From assembly GCA_964035575.1 (NCBI GenBank), contig OZ037838.1:1550001-1614000 (forward strand): 64,000 nt of DNA. Reading direction: 5' to 3'. The first letter of the stretch is position 1; each line of letters begins with the position of its first letter. Source of the stretch: Rhynchopus sp. YZ270_cl-10 (lineage: Eukaryota > Euglenozoa > Diplonemea > Diplonemida > Diplonemidae). The notes under the pieces were generated by a model, which did not search any database, was not told the origin of the DNA, and saw only the letters and a program-made list of their open reading frames with translations. Below are positions 18,732 to 27,983 of the stretch, piece by piece. The position numbers and the translations under genes are program-made.

Positions 18732-19865
18732 ATGATGGATGTGACCTTTGAGCTGGAAGAGTCAGGCGTGACTGCGACAGTGGAGGTGCCGTGCGAGGCG
18801 GACGTTGCAGCGGCAAAGGAGGTTGCGTGCACGGCGCTTGCTGTCTCGCCTGCGTCTGTCGAGATGCGCATCGGCACGCAGGTGCTGGAGGGGACGTGCC
18901 GTCTGCAGGACACTGCGTTTGATGCAGGGGTGCAGGTTGTGCTTGCCCGCCGCTTCTTTGCCGACATCAAGTGTCCTGCTGAGTACACTGTACCACCGGA
19001 CACAGCACGTCCGTGGCTGAGGGTAGCAGACCACTGCTCGCTGTCTAGTTGTGGAACGCTGTGCGTCTATAGTAGGGATGATTGTGGGCATGTTGGCGGC
19101 TTCGACACAGAAACATTCGACACTGTCTTCTCATTTGAAGTGGAAGTGGACCATGAAGTGCACAGTGCGCCTGCCATATCGCAGTGCAAGACACGTTGCT
19201 ACGTGCCATGTTGGGCGGAAGGCCTTTTCGAAGTTGCGCTTCCGGGTGGGGAGGTGGTCCGCAAAGTTGACGGCCCTTCGGGCTCGGTGTTCGCGTGTGG
19301 TGGTGTTGTTGTCTCGCAGGGCAGAGACGGCGTCTCTGTGTATGACGAAGACCTGACGTTGCTCCGCACTCTCTCGCACGAAGGGTGTATGGGTGTGGCT
19401 GTGTCGGACTGTGGTGGTTGGGCGATCACCTCAGAGGAGAAGGTACGTCTGTGGGATGTGAACACAGGTGAAGCTGTGGCATGTGTGCCTGTGGATGGGG
19501 AGTATGTGGCGCTTTCACGGTGTGCCTCAGTCTTTGCTGTGGCGAGCTCTGGCAATGTGCACCTCTTTGATTGGAGTGGTGAGGCTCTTCGTAGTGCTGA
19601 TGTGGATGGGAGTGTTGAGGGCATGCAGTTCACCCCGTGTGGGAAGTACCTTGTGGTGGGGGTAGAGGTTGTGGAATATGATGGCGAATCATATTCATAC
19701 AATACACCCCTTCACCAGTATGATGTGGCGACCATGTCCTGTGTGCATGTGATACCGCAAAACTCAAATGCATTTGCGATATCGCCGTGTTCACGTGTTG
19801 TTGTGGTATTCAAACGTGGTGCGGACGCTGTAACAAGGCATCTGTACCCACACAACAGTGAATGA
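18732..19865 (+). CDS. Ubiquitin-like domain plus WD40-type propeller, copy 4 (type B)
   Basis: 377 residues. The ubiquitin-like region is the same as copy 1 except for an extra Phe in RRFFADIKC. The propeller carries its own first-blade insertion (PPDTARPWLRVADH), then a region close to copy 2, and a C-terminal quarter identical to copy 2. The mosaic of shared and private blocks points to exchange between copies. The open frame extends upstream to a TTG at 18561, but I use the family start at 18732. Confidence 0.82.
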   Translation: MMDVTFELEESGVTATVEVPCEADVAAAKEVACTALAVSPASVEMRIGTQVLEGTCRLQDTAFDAGVQVVLARRFFADIKCPAEYTVPPDTARPWLRVADHCSLSSCGTLCVYSRDDCGHVGGFDTETFDTVFSFEVEVDHEVHSAPAISQCKTRCYVPCWAEGLFEVALPGGEVVRKVDGPSGSVFACGGVVVSQGRDGVSVYDEDLTLLRTLSHEGCMGVAVSDCGGWAITSEEKVRLWDVNTGEAVACVPVDGEYVALSRCASVFAVASSGNVHLFDWSGEALRSADVDGSVEGMQFTPCGKYLVVGVEVVEYDGESYSYNTPLHQYDVATMSCVHVIPQNSNAFAISPCSRVVVVFKRGADAVTRHLYPHNSE

Positions 19866-20069
19866 TGTGGGAGGGTGGTGATGAATATACCCCAGGGTAC
19901 CAACAAAAAAAACCCAAGACCCTCAAAACACCCCCAAACCCTCTTTTAGCCCTGTTGCAGAAACACTTATCCCACCTTCGTATTTGCCCTTGCGAAGTGA
20001 CGCCACCAACCATCACATCATATTCTGCGCAAGAATTACCCTCACTGGACATCAACCACTCAACTCTAC

Positions 20070-20116
20070 ACATTTTTTCCCCACTTTTTTCGATCACATT
20101 CACACCCCCACCATAG
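20070..20116 (+). promoter_or_regulatory. Polypyrimidine-AG leader acceptor candidate
   Basis: CATTTTTTCCCCACTTTTTTC followed by CACCCCCACCATAG, ending 28 bases before the ATG at 20145. It fits a 3' splice acceptor for a leader or 5'UTR intron. Confidence 0.4.
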
Positions 20117-20144
20117 ACAAAACAAACCCCACACCTCCCTTACG

Positions 20145-22049
20145 ATGCCTACCATTTATAAGAACACAACTGTCTACCAGCCTCCTGGAGCACCTTCGCC
20201 AGGTCACCTCGCTGCGCACACACCGAATGGCGAAGACCGCACCCATGCCGCCCCGAATGTCTCCTCCCAGGCCTCCTCCTCCTCCTCCGTACCACAGCAC
20301 CTATGGGTGGTGTGCCCCGAGATGCCTGAGGCTGCAGGACGTTTTGCGTTGACCGGAGAAACTGTAAATGGAATGCCAACATGGCGGTCTGGTGGGAAGC
20401 CTACTCTATACTGCAATGCCGGAGGGGGGTGGATGATGGGTAGTGATATCGCTGATGTCCGTTCAAATCGTGGGTGGATTGCTTCTAAGACGCCACATGG
20501 CAACGCATTACCCCATATGCACGCGAAATGGGAGGCTGCCGACGGCCACGGCGGCTGGCATCTCCTGCAACGCATCGTCATCTCCGCAACCCCACCACCC
20601 ATGCCGACTTCCCTTTCGGTCACCTCCTCGGTTCACCCAGAGGTTTCCGGAACCTACACCCTCCCCAACGAACCTACCTACCACAACGGATTCCCCTTTT
20701 GGGTGTCCGGAGGGAAACGGCTTTACTCTGGTGAAGGTGGCTGGTGGTTGGTGGACCCTGACCCTAAGCATATGGAGGTCGACCGTGGATTGCTTGCTTC
20801 CACGCAAAAGCATGGTGGGATAGGACCGCATGATATGCTGTCGTGGGAGGTCGCTGATGGAAAAGGAGGCTGGGTGCGTGATGACCGCTGCGCTGTGACC
20901 TCTGCTGATGAGGAAATCAAGAATGTTCCGACAATTTCTCCGGCACATCTTGCGATGGCACCTCCTAAAGGTGGGGTGACAGAAAACCTATTTTTCACAC
21001 CAAACAACAAAACACCAAGCGCAGACAGAGAACTCCAAGAAGAGTTGACGCAGTTAAAGGAGAATACAGTGGAGCGGGAGAAGAAGATGATTGAGGAGAT
21101 CAACAGCCTTAGGGATCAGCTTGCGAATGCAAAGGCGGCAAAGAACCTATTACAAAGCGACCACGATGCGGCCGCCCTTCAGCAGCAACGCATGCGCTCT
21201 GAAAACCTCGACGCAAAAGCAAAGTACGCCACCCTCGAAGCGACCCTCACCACAACAAAAGAGCTCCTCGCGGCCGCCACCACCGAGGCGCAGGAAACCA
21301 ACCAAGAAAAGGAAAAGCTTCTCACCCAAATCGAAGTCCTTCATGAAGCTGCCGCTAAAGCAGACACCATATCCTCTGATGCAAACACCACAAACGCGGC
21401 GCTCCTTTCAGAAGCCTCTGTACGCGAAGCGGTTTTAATCGAAAATTTGAAGGAAATCGAAATTGAGCTTTCGACCTGCCGTTCAGAGATTTCTGCGAGC
21501 GAACGCTTGGCGGATTCTCAGAAGCATGAAACCGCGTTGCGGGAGAGGCTAGCGAGGCGGTTGAGGAAGCAGCTTGCGAAGCAGACCGCGTTGGCGAAGT
21601 CTGAGAAGGACGCATCTTGTGCGAAGCAGCTACTACTGGAAGAGGAAGTGACGGCAGTGAAGAAGGAAGTGGCTGCGGTGGAGGCGGGCTTACAACAGAG
21701 CAACCATGTAAACGAGACGTTGACAGCACGGTGTGCACAATTCGAAAGACTGTTGGAGGGTTCGGAGGAGAAGCTGTCTCAGGTCGAGAGGGAGCGCGAC
21801 GACCATGTGGTGCGTGCGCGTTGTGCCGCTGAGGCGACAGTGCGTGCTGCTGCCGACTCCCTCATGTTGCTTCTCAGAGACAACCCGGAAGACCCGCCCT
21901 CCGGCTGCGAGCGCAGCCTCCCTCCCCCCTCTACTCGTCCCATCCCGCGTGTCAACCCGAGGTCGCCAAGAGGTAGTACTACTCCAGGAAGTTCTCTGTC
22001 TCTCGCTTCGTCGCTTGCAGGGTGGGTACCGCCGTCGTCTGAAGTTTAA
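20145..22049 (+). CDS. Two Trp/Gly-rich repeats followed by a long coiled coil
   Basis: 634 residues; I do not recognise the family. Residues about 49-146 and 157-252 are two copies of one module. Aligned landmarks are NGMPTWRSGGKPTLY with NGFPFWVSGGKRLYS, then RGWIASKTPHG with RGLLASTQKHG, and finally ADGHGGW with ADGKGGW. The conserved Trp, Gly and His suggest a small beta-rich domain, perhaps ligand- or peptide-binding. Residues about 290-578 are a heptad-rich coiled coil (DRELQEELTQLKENTVERE onward). The last 55 residues are Pro/Ser/Arg-rich and disordered. The shape, a binding module on a rod, suggests a cytoskeletal or scaffold protein. The ATG follows an acceptor-like site. Confidence 0.75.
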   Translation: MPTIYKNTTVYQPPGAPSPGHLAAHTPNGEDRTHAAPNVSSQASSSSSVPQHLWVVCPEMPEAAGRFALTGETVNGMPTWRSGGKPTLYCNAGGGWMMGSDIADVRSNRGWIASKTPHGNALPHMHAKWEAADGHGGWHLLQRIVISATPPPMPTSLSVTSSVHPEVSGTYTLPNEPTYHNGFPFWVSGGKRLYSGEGGWWLVDPDPKHMEVDRGLLASTQKHGGIGPHDMLSWEVADGKGGWVRDDRCAVTSADEEIKNVPTISPAHLAMAPPKGGVTENLFFTPNNKTPSADRELQEELTQLKENTVEREKKMIEEINSLRDQLANAKAAKNLLQSDHDAAALQQQRMRSENLDAKAKYATLEATLTTTKELLAAATTEAQETNQEKEKLLTQIEVLHEAAAKADTISSDANTTNAALLSEASVREAVLIENLKEIEIELSTCRSEISASERLADSQKHETALRERLARRLRKQLAKQTALAKSEKDASCAKQLLLEEEVTAVKKEVAAVEAGLQQSNHVNETLTARCAQFERLLEGSEEKLSQVERERDDHVVRARCAAEATVRAAADSLMLLLRDNPEDPPSGCERSLPPPSTRPIPRVNPRSPRGSTTPGSSLSLASSLAGWVPPSSEV

Positions 22050-23023
22050 AAAAAAGTTAGAAAAAAAATCTGAGATTTGTGAGATGGAGGAGGGAGAAAA
22101 GAGAGAGTGAGACAGGCTGTTGATTTTGATTTGGGTTTGTTTTTTTTGTTCACTTTTTTTAACTTTTTGACAAATATAAAAAGCCACTTCCGGTTTTTAG
22201 AGTTTTTCTTGGTAGGACACCCCCCCCCTCTCCTGCTGCCCCTTTTTTCCCCATTATATCCCACCCCATTTTCTTTTCGTGTAAAATTAGTTCCCCCCTC
22301 CTTTTAGATAGCCCAAGCACTTTCCCCCCATTTTTTAGTGTAAAAAACGCAATTTTATTTTTGAAGATATTTTTGGATGTGTACGGGCAGTGAGGTGCTT
22401 ATCGTGTAGTACTTAACGTTGACACCCCGACACCAGCCTAAAAAAAGACGAACAGTTGGTGCTTTCGGAAGTCGGTCAACGACCTGTCGGCGACCTGTCA
22501 ATATCAGGGGGTGTGTGTATAGAGTCCCTGTGTCAGCGACCTGTCAATATCGACCCTCCCGGAGCACCAACAGTTTATTATGGTTTTGTGACACCCCATT
22601 TGAAGGTGATCAAGCACGTCCTCGGGTGTCTCGCACAAATACAACTACGTTTTCAAAATCACACCCCCTCCCCCTCTCCCAGTGGTATTTCACTCCCAAC
22701 CTCCCTTTTTTTGTCATGTACTTTTTCCACCCCCGTTAGATTCCACTTAATTTTGTTTTCGAAAAAATATCGCAATAAGATGGTGACCTAGACTCTCACC
22801 ATTTGTCGGGAGTTTGGTGTGCAACACTCAATAACACACACACCCCATCTCGAATGTTGTCAAACAAAAAAGGCCCCCTTTTTCTCTCTATTCTCACCTC
22901 TGTCCCTCTTTTGCATCCCATTTCAACCAATAAACACCACCATTATCAAATGCAGGATTAGTAAATCATCAAAAGCCTTTTCTGGGGGTTTTCCTTCGTA
23001 TTTTTTGGATAAAAAACAAAAAT
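22050..23023. other. Spacer with a small imperfect hairpin
   Basis: No gene. At 22456-22574 the ends TTGGTGCT and AGCACCAA are inverted, and GCGACCTGTCAATATC occurs twice inside as a direct repeat. At 22611-22659 there is a divergent copy of the GTGTCTACACTAATACAAC motif described under findings. The conserved upstream flank of the esterase/galactosidase gene begins near 22767. Confidence 0.55.
22870..22955 (+). promoter_or_regulatory. Conserved polypyrimidine-AG upstream of alpha-galactosidase copy 1
   Basis: CTTTTTCTCTCTATTCTCACC continues into more pyrimidines, then an A-rich link and TGCAG. The same arrangement is kept at 28088-28172 before the second copy. It is a candidate leader acceptor. 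Confidence 0.4.
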
Positions 23024-25735
23024 ATGAAAGCGGCACTTCTCTTGGCGTGCCTGCCTGCTGTTGCTGGTGTGCTGACGGTACCACAGTGGATCAGCGACAA
23101 TGTCATTCTCCAGACAAACTTTGAGTACGGTGCGCGCGCTTTTGTTAATGGCGTGAGTGACAAGAGCCCTGTGCACGTCAGCGCGAATGGTGTGACGTAC
23201 AGCGTGCCCACTGACGCAGACGGACGCTGGATTGTGATGCTGAACCCTGGGTCGCAGGTGGACTTCTCGATTGTGATGACAAACAACGTGGACACGATCA
23301 CCGTGCACAACGCTTCCTTCGGCAACGTCTACTTCTGCAGCGGGCAGTCCAACATGGTGTTCCCGATGTCCAACACGCTCAACGCAACTGAGGAGATCGC
23401 TACACTCGCCCTGTTCCCACAGATCCACTTCTTCCAGACTGCAACCGTCACGTCGCCCACCCCCGAGGACCGCATCCCCAACGGGACCTGCCCCTCCGTG
23501 ACCTGCAACAAGTGGGTCACAGCAGCCGAGGCAGCACAGAACAAATACATCGATGGCTTCTCCGCCATGTGCTTCATGACTGTGCGAGAGGTGGCACGTC
23601 TCCACACAGGAAGCATCCCCATCGGTATTGTGCAATCCGCTGTCGGGGGCACACGTGTGGAGGCGTGGATGCCGAAGGAGGCGTTCGACCTCTGCCCCGA
23701 GGACAAGGCAGCGTTCCCTGTGAGGACTGGCGCAAACGCGGCGATGGTGCTGTACAACGCCATGGTGAACCCTTTCACGCACATGTCGGTGCGTGCAATG
23801 CTCTGGTACCAGGGTGAGGCGAACGCTGACGAAGCTCTGGTGGGTGTGGGCCGCACGGCGTTCTACGAGTGCATGTACCAGGCCATGATTGCGACGTGGC
23901 GTGACAAGAAGGGGATGGGCGACTTTGCAGTGATCACGCAGCAGCTGCCGCCGTCTGTTGTCTCCGGCACGAACACTACGAAGCAGCTTGCGACGGGACG
24001 TATGGAGATCCGCATTGCAGAGGCAGCAACACTCCCGCACACAGACGGCCTGACAGACATCTCTGGGCTTTCTATCGGGCTGGACATGGGCGGCACGTCT
24101 GCGTGGGGTGTTGACCACCCGCCGAACAAGAACGAAATGTCACGCCGCATGGCCATGCAGACTGTGCACGCTGCCTTTGCTGTGCAGGGGCGCATGCAGG
24201 TGTCTGCCGTGGGCACGTACCTTGGTGCATACGACTCGTACTGGACAGGGCCGGTGTTCGCAGGTGCGGCAGAGGACAACGGTGCAGTCCGCATCACCTT
24301 CACGGAAGGCTCTGCTGTGATGCCGAGCCTGAAGGATGTGCACGGCGTGAATGTGAACGGCACGAGTGCGGACTGCACACTGTGCTGTGCGAAACAGCCG
24401 CCGTTTGAGGTCCTCGTGAAGGGGAAGTGGATGCGTGTTTCGGTCGCTCACACAAGCTTCGACGGCTCTGATGTTGTGCTGAAACACCAGGAAGGTGTGA
24501 CGTCAGTTCGCTACGCGTGGATGGACTTTGTTGAGTGTGTTGTGGTGAACAACGACAGCTTGCCGCTGGGTCCGTTTGTGGCGAACCTGACGACCTCGTC
24601 CTCCGACAGCGTGCGTGCAGAGGAGGCTTCGGCTGCCATTGTGTCACCGCCGTTGGGATTCAACAGCTGGAACTTCTACCACTGCAACATCGACGAGAAC
24701 ATTGTGAAGCAGGTGATCGATGCAATGGTGTCGAACGGGATGAAGGCTGCGGGGTACCGCTACGTCAACATCGACGACTGCTGGCAGGTCGCACGTCTCC
24801 CCAACGGCACGCTTGTCCCCGACCCTGTCCGCTTCCCGTCTGGCATGAAGCACCTTGCGGACTACGCACACTCGAAGGGGATGAAGTTCGGTGTCTACAC
24901 TGCCGCAGCTGAGTTCACATGCCAGCACCGCCCTGGGTCGTACGGCTACGAAGTGATCGACGCCGACACCATCTGTGACTGGGGTATTGATTACCTCAAA
25001 ATCGACGAATGTGACGGCGCAAGCCACAAGAACAGCTCCGACTCGTGGACGCCGTTCCACCAGCAATTCCAGAAGTGTTTCGAGGACAAGGGGCACTACG
25101 TCGTTCAGTCCGTTGAGGCTTGCGACAGCCCCGATGGCTGCGGGTCGTGGATTTCGGGTGTGGCAAACCTCTGGCGCACTGCAAATGATGTGCAGGCAAA
25201 CTGGAACGGTGTTCTGCTGAACGCACACAAGAACAACATCATGGCTGACATCGCAACACCTGGCCACTTCAACGATGCTGACATGTTGGAGATTGGTAAC
25301 GTCGGTCTTTCATTTGATGAGCAAGTGTCACACATGTCGCTTTGGTGCATCATGTCGTCGCCGCTTCTTGCAGGGACAGACCTTGTGCACGTGTCTGCCG
25401 AAACTTTGAAGATTCTGACGAACAAAGGTGCGCTCGCAGTGAACCAGGACATTGGCGTGAACAAGCGCATCCAAGGAAAACTGGTGAGCACAACAAGCAC
25501 CACCGAGGTGTGGGCAAAGAACATGAGCGACGGCACGACAGCAGTCCTCCTTGTCAACGTGGCGGAGGAGGCTGCCGACCTGACTGTCACCTGGGATATG
25601 ATTGGTCTGCCACCGACGTCAGCCATGCATGTGCACGACCTGTGGAAGGATTCAGATCTTCCTGACGCAACAGGGAAGTTCACAGCAGCCAACGTTGCTC
25701 CGCATGCATGTGTCTTTGTCGTCCTCAAGGCGTAG
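23024..25735 (+). CDS. Secreted SGNH esterase fused to GH27 alpha-galactosidase, copy 1
   Basis: 903 residues. Residues 1-15 (MKAALLLACLPAVAG) form a signal peptide, so the product is secreted or lysosomal. Residues about 85-390 are a sialate O-acetylesterase-like SGNH hydrolase: GQSNM with nucleophile Ser109, the GIVQSAVGGTRVEAWMP block, YQGEANADE, and the D-H-P motif VDHPPNK near 364-367. Residues about 545-903 are a GH27 alpha-galactosidase beginning PPLGFNSWNFYHCN. The nucleophile is Asp661 (YLKIDEC) and the likely acid/base is Asp722 (WRTANDVQANW). The pairing suggests removal of O-acetyl groups and alpha-galactosyl units from the same glycan, for example acetylated galactoglucomannan; this is inference. 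Many N-glycosylation sequons are present. Here the active-site neighbours read DEC and TAND, unlike copy 2. Confidence 0.9.
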   Translation: MKAALLLACLPAVAGVLTVPQWISDNVILQTNFEYGARAFVNGVSDKSPVHVSANGVTYSVPTDADGRWIVMLNPGSQVDFSIVMTNNVDTITVHNASFGNVYFCSGQSNMVFPMSNTLNATEEIATLALFPQIHFFQTATVTSPTPEDRIPNGTCPSVTCNKWVTAAEAAQNKYIDGFSAMCFMTVREVARLHTGSIPIGIVQSAVGGTRVEAWMPKEAFDLCPEDKAAFPVRTGANAAMVLYNAMVNPFTHMSVRAMLWYQGEANADEALVGVGRTAFYECMYQAMIATWRDKKGMGDFAVITQQLPPSVVSGTNTTKQLATGRMEIRIAEAATLPHTDGLTDISGLSIGLDMGGTSAWGVDHPPNKNEMSRRMAMQTVHAAFAVQGRMQVSAVGTYLGAYDSYWTGPVFAGAAEDNGAVRITFTEGSAVMPSLKDVHGVNVNGTSADCTLCCAKQPPFEVLVKGKWMRVSVAHTSFDGSDVVLKHQEGVTSVRYAWMDFVECVVVNNDSLPLGPFVANLTTSSSDSVRAEEASAAIVSPPLGFNSWNFYHCNIDENIVKQVIDAMVSNGMKAAGYRYVNIDDCWQVARLPNGTLVPDPVRFPSGMKHLADYAHSKGMKFGVYTAAAEFTCQHRPGSYGYEVIDADTICDWGIDYLKIDECDGASHKNSSDSWTPFHQQFQKCFEDKGHYVVQSVEACDSPDGCGSWISGVANLWRTANDVQANWNGVLLNAHKNNIMADIATPGHFNDADMLEIGNVGLSFDEQVSHMSLWCIMSSPLLAGTDLVHVSAETLKILTNKGALAVNQDIGVNKRIQGKLVSTTSTTEVWAKNMSDGTTAVLLVNVAEEAADLTVTWDMIGLPPTSAMHVHDLWKDSDLPDATGKFTAANVAPHACVFVVLKA

Positions 25736-25984
25736 GTGGGACAGAGGACAACAAACCCTCGCAAGGAAAGCCCACACCGTGCATAGGAGACTGCCTTTCG
25801 TGGAAGAACTAATTATAGCATCAAGTCTCCAACGTCTATTCTCACCTTCTCCCCTCCTCCACCCTCGCTCCTCCAACTTTTTCAACCGTTTTCATCAACA
25901 TTCTGTGTTTTGGTCGACGTGTACCCTTTTAAAAATCGTCATGTATGTGGCAGGTCTCGTGTCTAGAATTCAAATACAAAATTG

Positions 25985-27760
25985 ATATGTGTGTAGAGGG
26001 AGTTCATCTTTGCAACTTTTACACAACTGTGGCAACACAACCGAGAACTGCACTACTCCAACAATTTGTAAAAAAAAAAACTGGGGGTGAAGGACAGTTG
26101 TGGGAAAAACGTCGCAAAAAAAAATGCTGACAATTGTTTTGGTAGGTGTCGCAAGCACATGACAAAACCCTCATGAAGCTTTGTCTGTACCTACATTTAC
26201 GTTTTTATACAGCGCATAAGAAAGTTTGAGAGTTCGGTAGGGCTGAAACAAGGATGTGTAAGCACCCCAGACTGCCCAATAACCAGGCCTCAGCCTAACT
26301 CCCGGGCCTCAGCCAAAACCATCGACCCATTTGAAAAAAAAAAAAAGAGAGAGAAAAAAGTGATTTTTACTAGTGCTTCCCGAGCTTTCTCCGCTGACAA
26401 GCTAGTCACAAGAAGAAGAAGATCAAAACTCGGTCGAGCCCGGGCGCGCTTCGCGCGCCCGGGTCCCCACCCCAGCGAAAGTTGGGGGCCTCCGGCGGAA
26501 TGTGAGAGTTCCTCGGTGATCCAACGGCGAAGTTCGGCACTTCATTGATATTTGCACCAGGCACACATGGTGCACGAATTATCAGTAACCTCAGTTTTTT
26601 TACAAAAGAAATGGCGACATGTCTCCCAAAGGTTCCAGGCGAAGCCACGGTACGCAACATTTCAAAAAATTGCGCTTAAAATTGCACATTTTTACTGTCA
26701 AATTATGTCATGGGAAGGGTGTGATGCAAGCTTGCGCCGCAGGCGCACGGTACGCTACTTTTTTCCTTTCGCCATGATGCATGCTTCCTTTTCCTTCGAC
26801 GTTTGACCAATTGAGTCCGGCTCGATGGAATCTCAAAAAATTCCCCATAACCCCCCACCGGGTTGATGGTATCCCAAAAAAAAACCCTGGGTCAACCCGG
26901 TACCCATCGACCCATCGACCCGGGTACCCGGGTCGATGGGTTGATGGGTCGATGGAAAAAAAAAAAAAAAAAGGCCAAAAACATGGGTTGATGGGTCGAT
27001 GGTTAGGCTGGGGCCTGCCAATAACCGGGTCAAAATAAAAAAATAAAAAGTGGAGCTCATCCTCAGGTGTCTACACTAATACAACTTTCAAATAACAGCG
27101 ACCATTCGAAGCCACAAAAAAATCACATTATTTTTCATCGTCAGCCACACCATGATTGGGTGATCTATGAACGGGAGAGGTTTTTTTCACTCTCAGTCTC
27201 ACAGACTCTCACTTACTCTCAGCAGCGTCTCGCGGCCTGTTGTATGTATCACGGAGACGATCATAGATGACCCAAGGCTATTGTATTTTTAAAATCATGA
27301 AAGTGGAGATTGCACAAACTGTGGCAACACAACCGAGGCAACTACACTACTCCAACAGTTTAGCAAAAAAGAACAAAATGAAGTGCACTTCACGGGTGTA
27401 CACATTATTGCAAAAAAAAAGGCGAGGGAACAAATACTCACTTGCCAACCCCTTTCTCCTAGTCTACAATCATTACAGCCACCTTTGGCGTTGTGTTGTT
27501 GAGCACAGGACGTGTCATAGTGAGATACAAACGAACTCGCCCCCCCCCTTTTTTTTTGAGGATGGATATGAGAACGGATGCTGTGGGGGGGAAAGAATAA
27601 TGTGATTGTCGCAACAAATCTATTTTAAAAACAAATTGCACGCACAAAATGGGAAGCAGCACTCTCGCTTATCCTCGTTGAGTTTTCCTCTCTCTCTCTC
27701 TTTTTTTCTTTTTGTGAAAATTTTGTGAACACTCAAATTTGGGCCATCTGTGAACAGGGA
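25985..27760 (+). repeat. Duplicated spacer, filled version
   Basis: Downstream of galactosidase copy 1. It matches 33580-34520, sharing GGGGGTGAAGGAC, GGTAGGTGTCGCAAGCA, TCATCCTCAGGTGTCTACAC, ATGAAGTGCACTTCAC and GATGGATATGAGAACGGATG in the same order. The main difference is the 734-base element at 26284-27017, missing from the other copy. Tracts of CTCTCA-type short repeats occur near 27190 and 27780. Confidence 0.75.
26284..27017. mobile_element. Non-autonomous TIR element with GATGGGT subterminal repeats
   Basis: 734 bases between 8-base target duplications CCAATAAC (26276-26283 and 27018-27025). Terminal inverted repeats are CAGGCCTCAGCCTAAC and its partner GTTAGGCTGGGGCCTG. Just inside, CCATCGACCCA on the left faces several copies of TCGATGGGTTGATGG on the right. 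The CAGG ends and 8-base duplication are typical of hAT elements. No transposase frame is seen, so it is a MITE-like derivative. The paralogous segment has the site unoccupied at 33837-33844. Part of the interior (26700-26765) recurs inverted at 62590-62660. Confidence 0.8.
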
Positions 27761-27983
27761 GAGATTTTTTTCACTAGCTCTCAGTAAGCTCTTACGGGCT
27801 CTCACAGACTCTCACAAACTCTCACAGCTCTCACTAAGTTCTGAGGCGTTTTTTTTTGTACTTTAGTAGGTAGCTGGCAAACATGTACTCTGTGGTGGTC
27901 AAAAGTGCAAAGTTCCTTCGCCAATGGATTTATAGGGTGGACGTTATACTGGGACACTGTAACACTATTTTTACTTTGCGGGT

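Larger units (their letters stand above)
13011..19900 (+). repeat. Tandem duplication of a two-gene unit (A-B-A-B)
   Basis: Genes 1 and 3 share one upstream flank (from 13011 and 16591). Genes 2 and 4 share another (14941-15250 and 18427-18731), as well as an identical 3' end and 3' flank. The repeat period is about 3.5 kb. All four copies share a nearly identical first 230 coding bases. The arrangement is best explained by an A-B pair that was duplicated as a block, followed by exchange of coding segments. Confidence 0.8.
22767..25990 (+). repeat. Segmental duplication, first copy (esterase/galactosidase gene and flanks)
   Basis: It matches 27984-31240 with an offset of about 5.2 kb, covering about 250 bases of upstream flank, the whole gene and about 250 bases downstream. 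Coding identity appears complete over about 1.86 kb and drops at both ends. Confidence 0.85.

Noticed and set aside
22958-25764. Long minus-strand frames opposite the esterase/galactosidase genes
   Set aside because: Shadows of GC-rich coding DNA; they repeat exactly in both gene copies and have no domain of their own.
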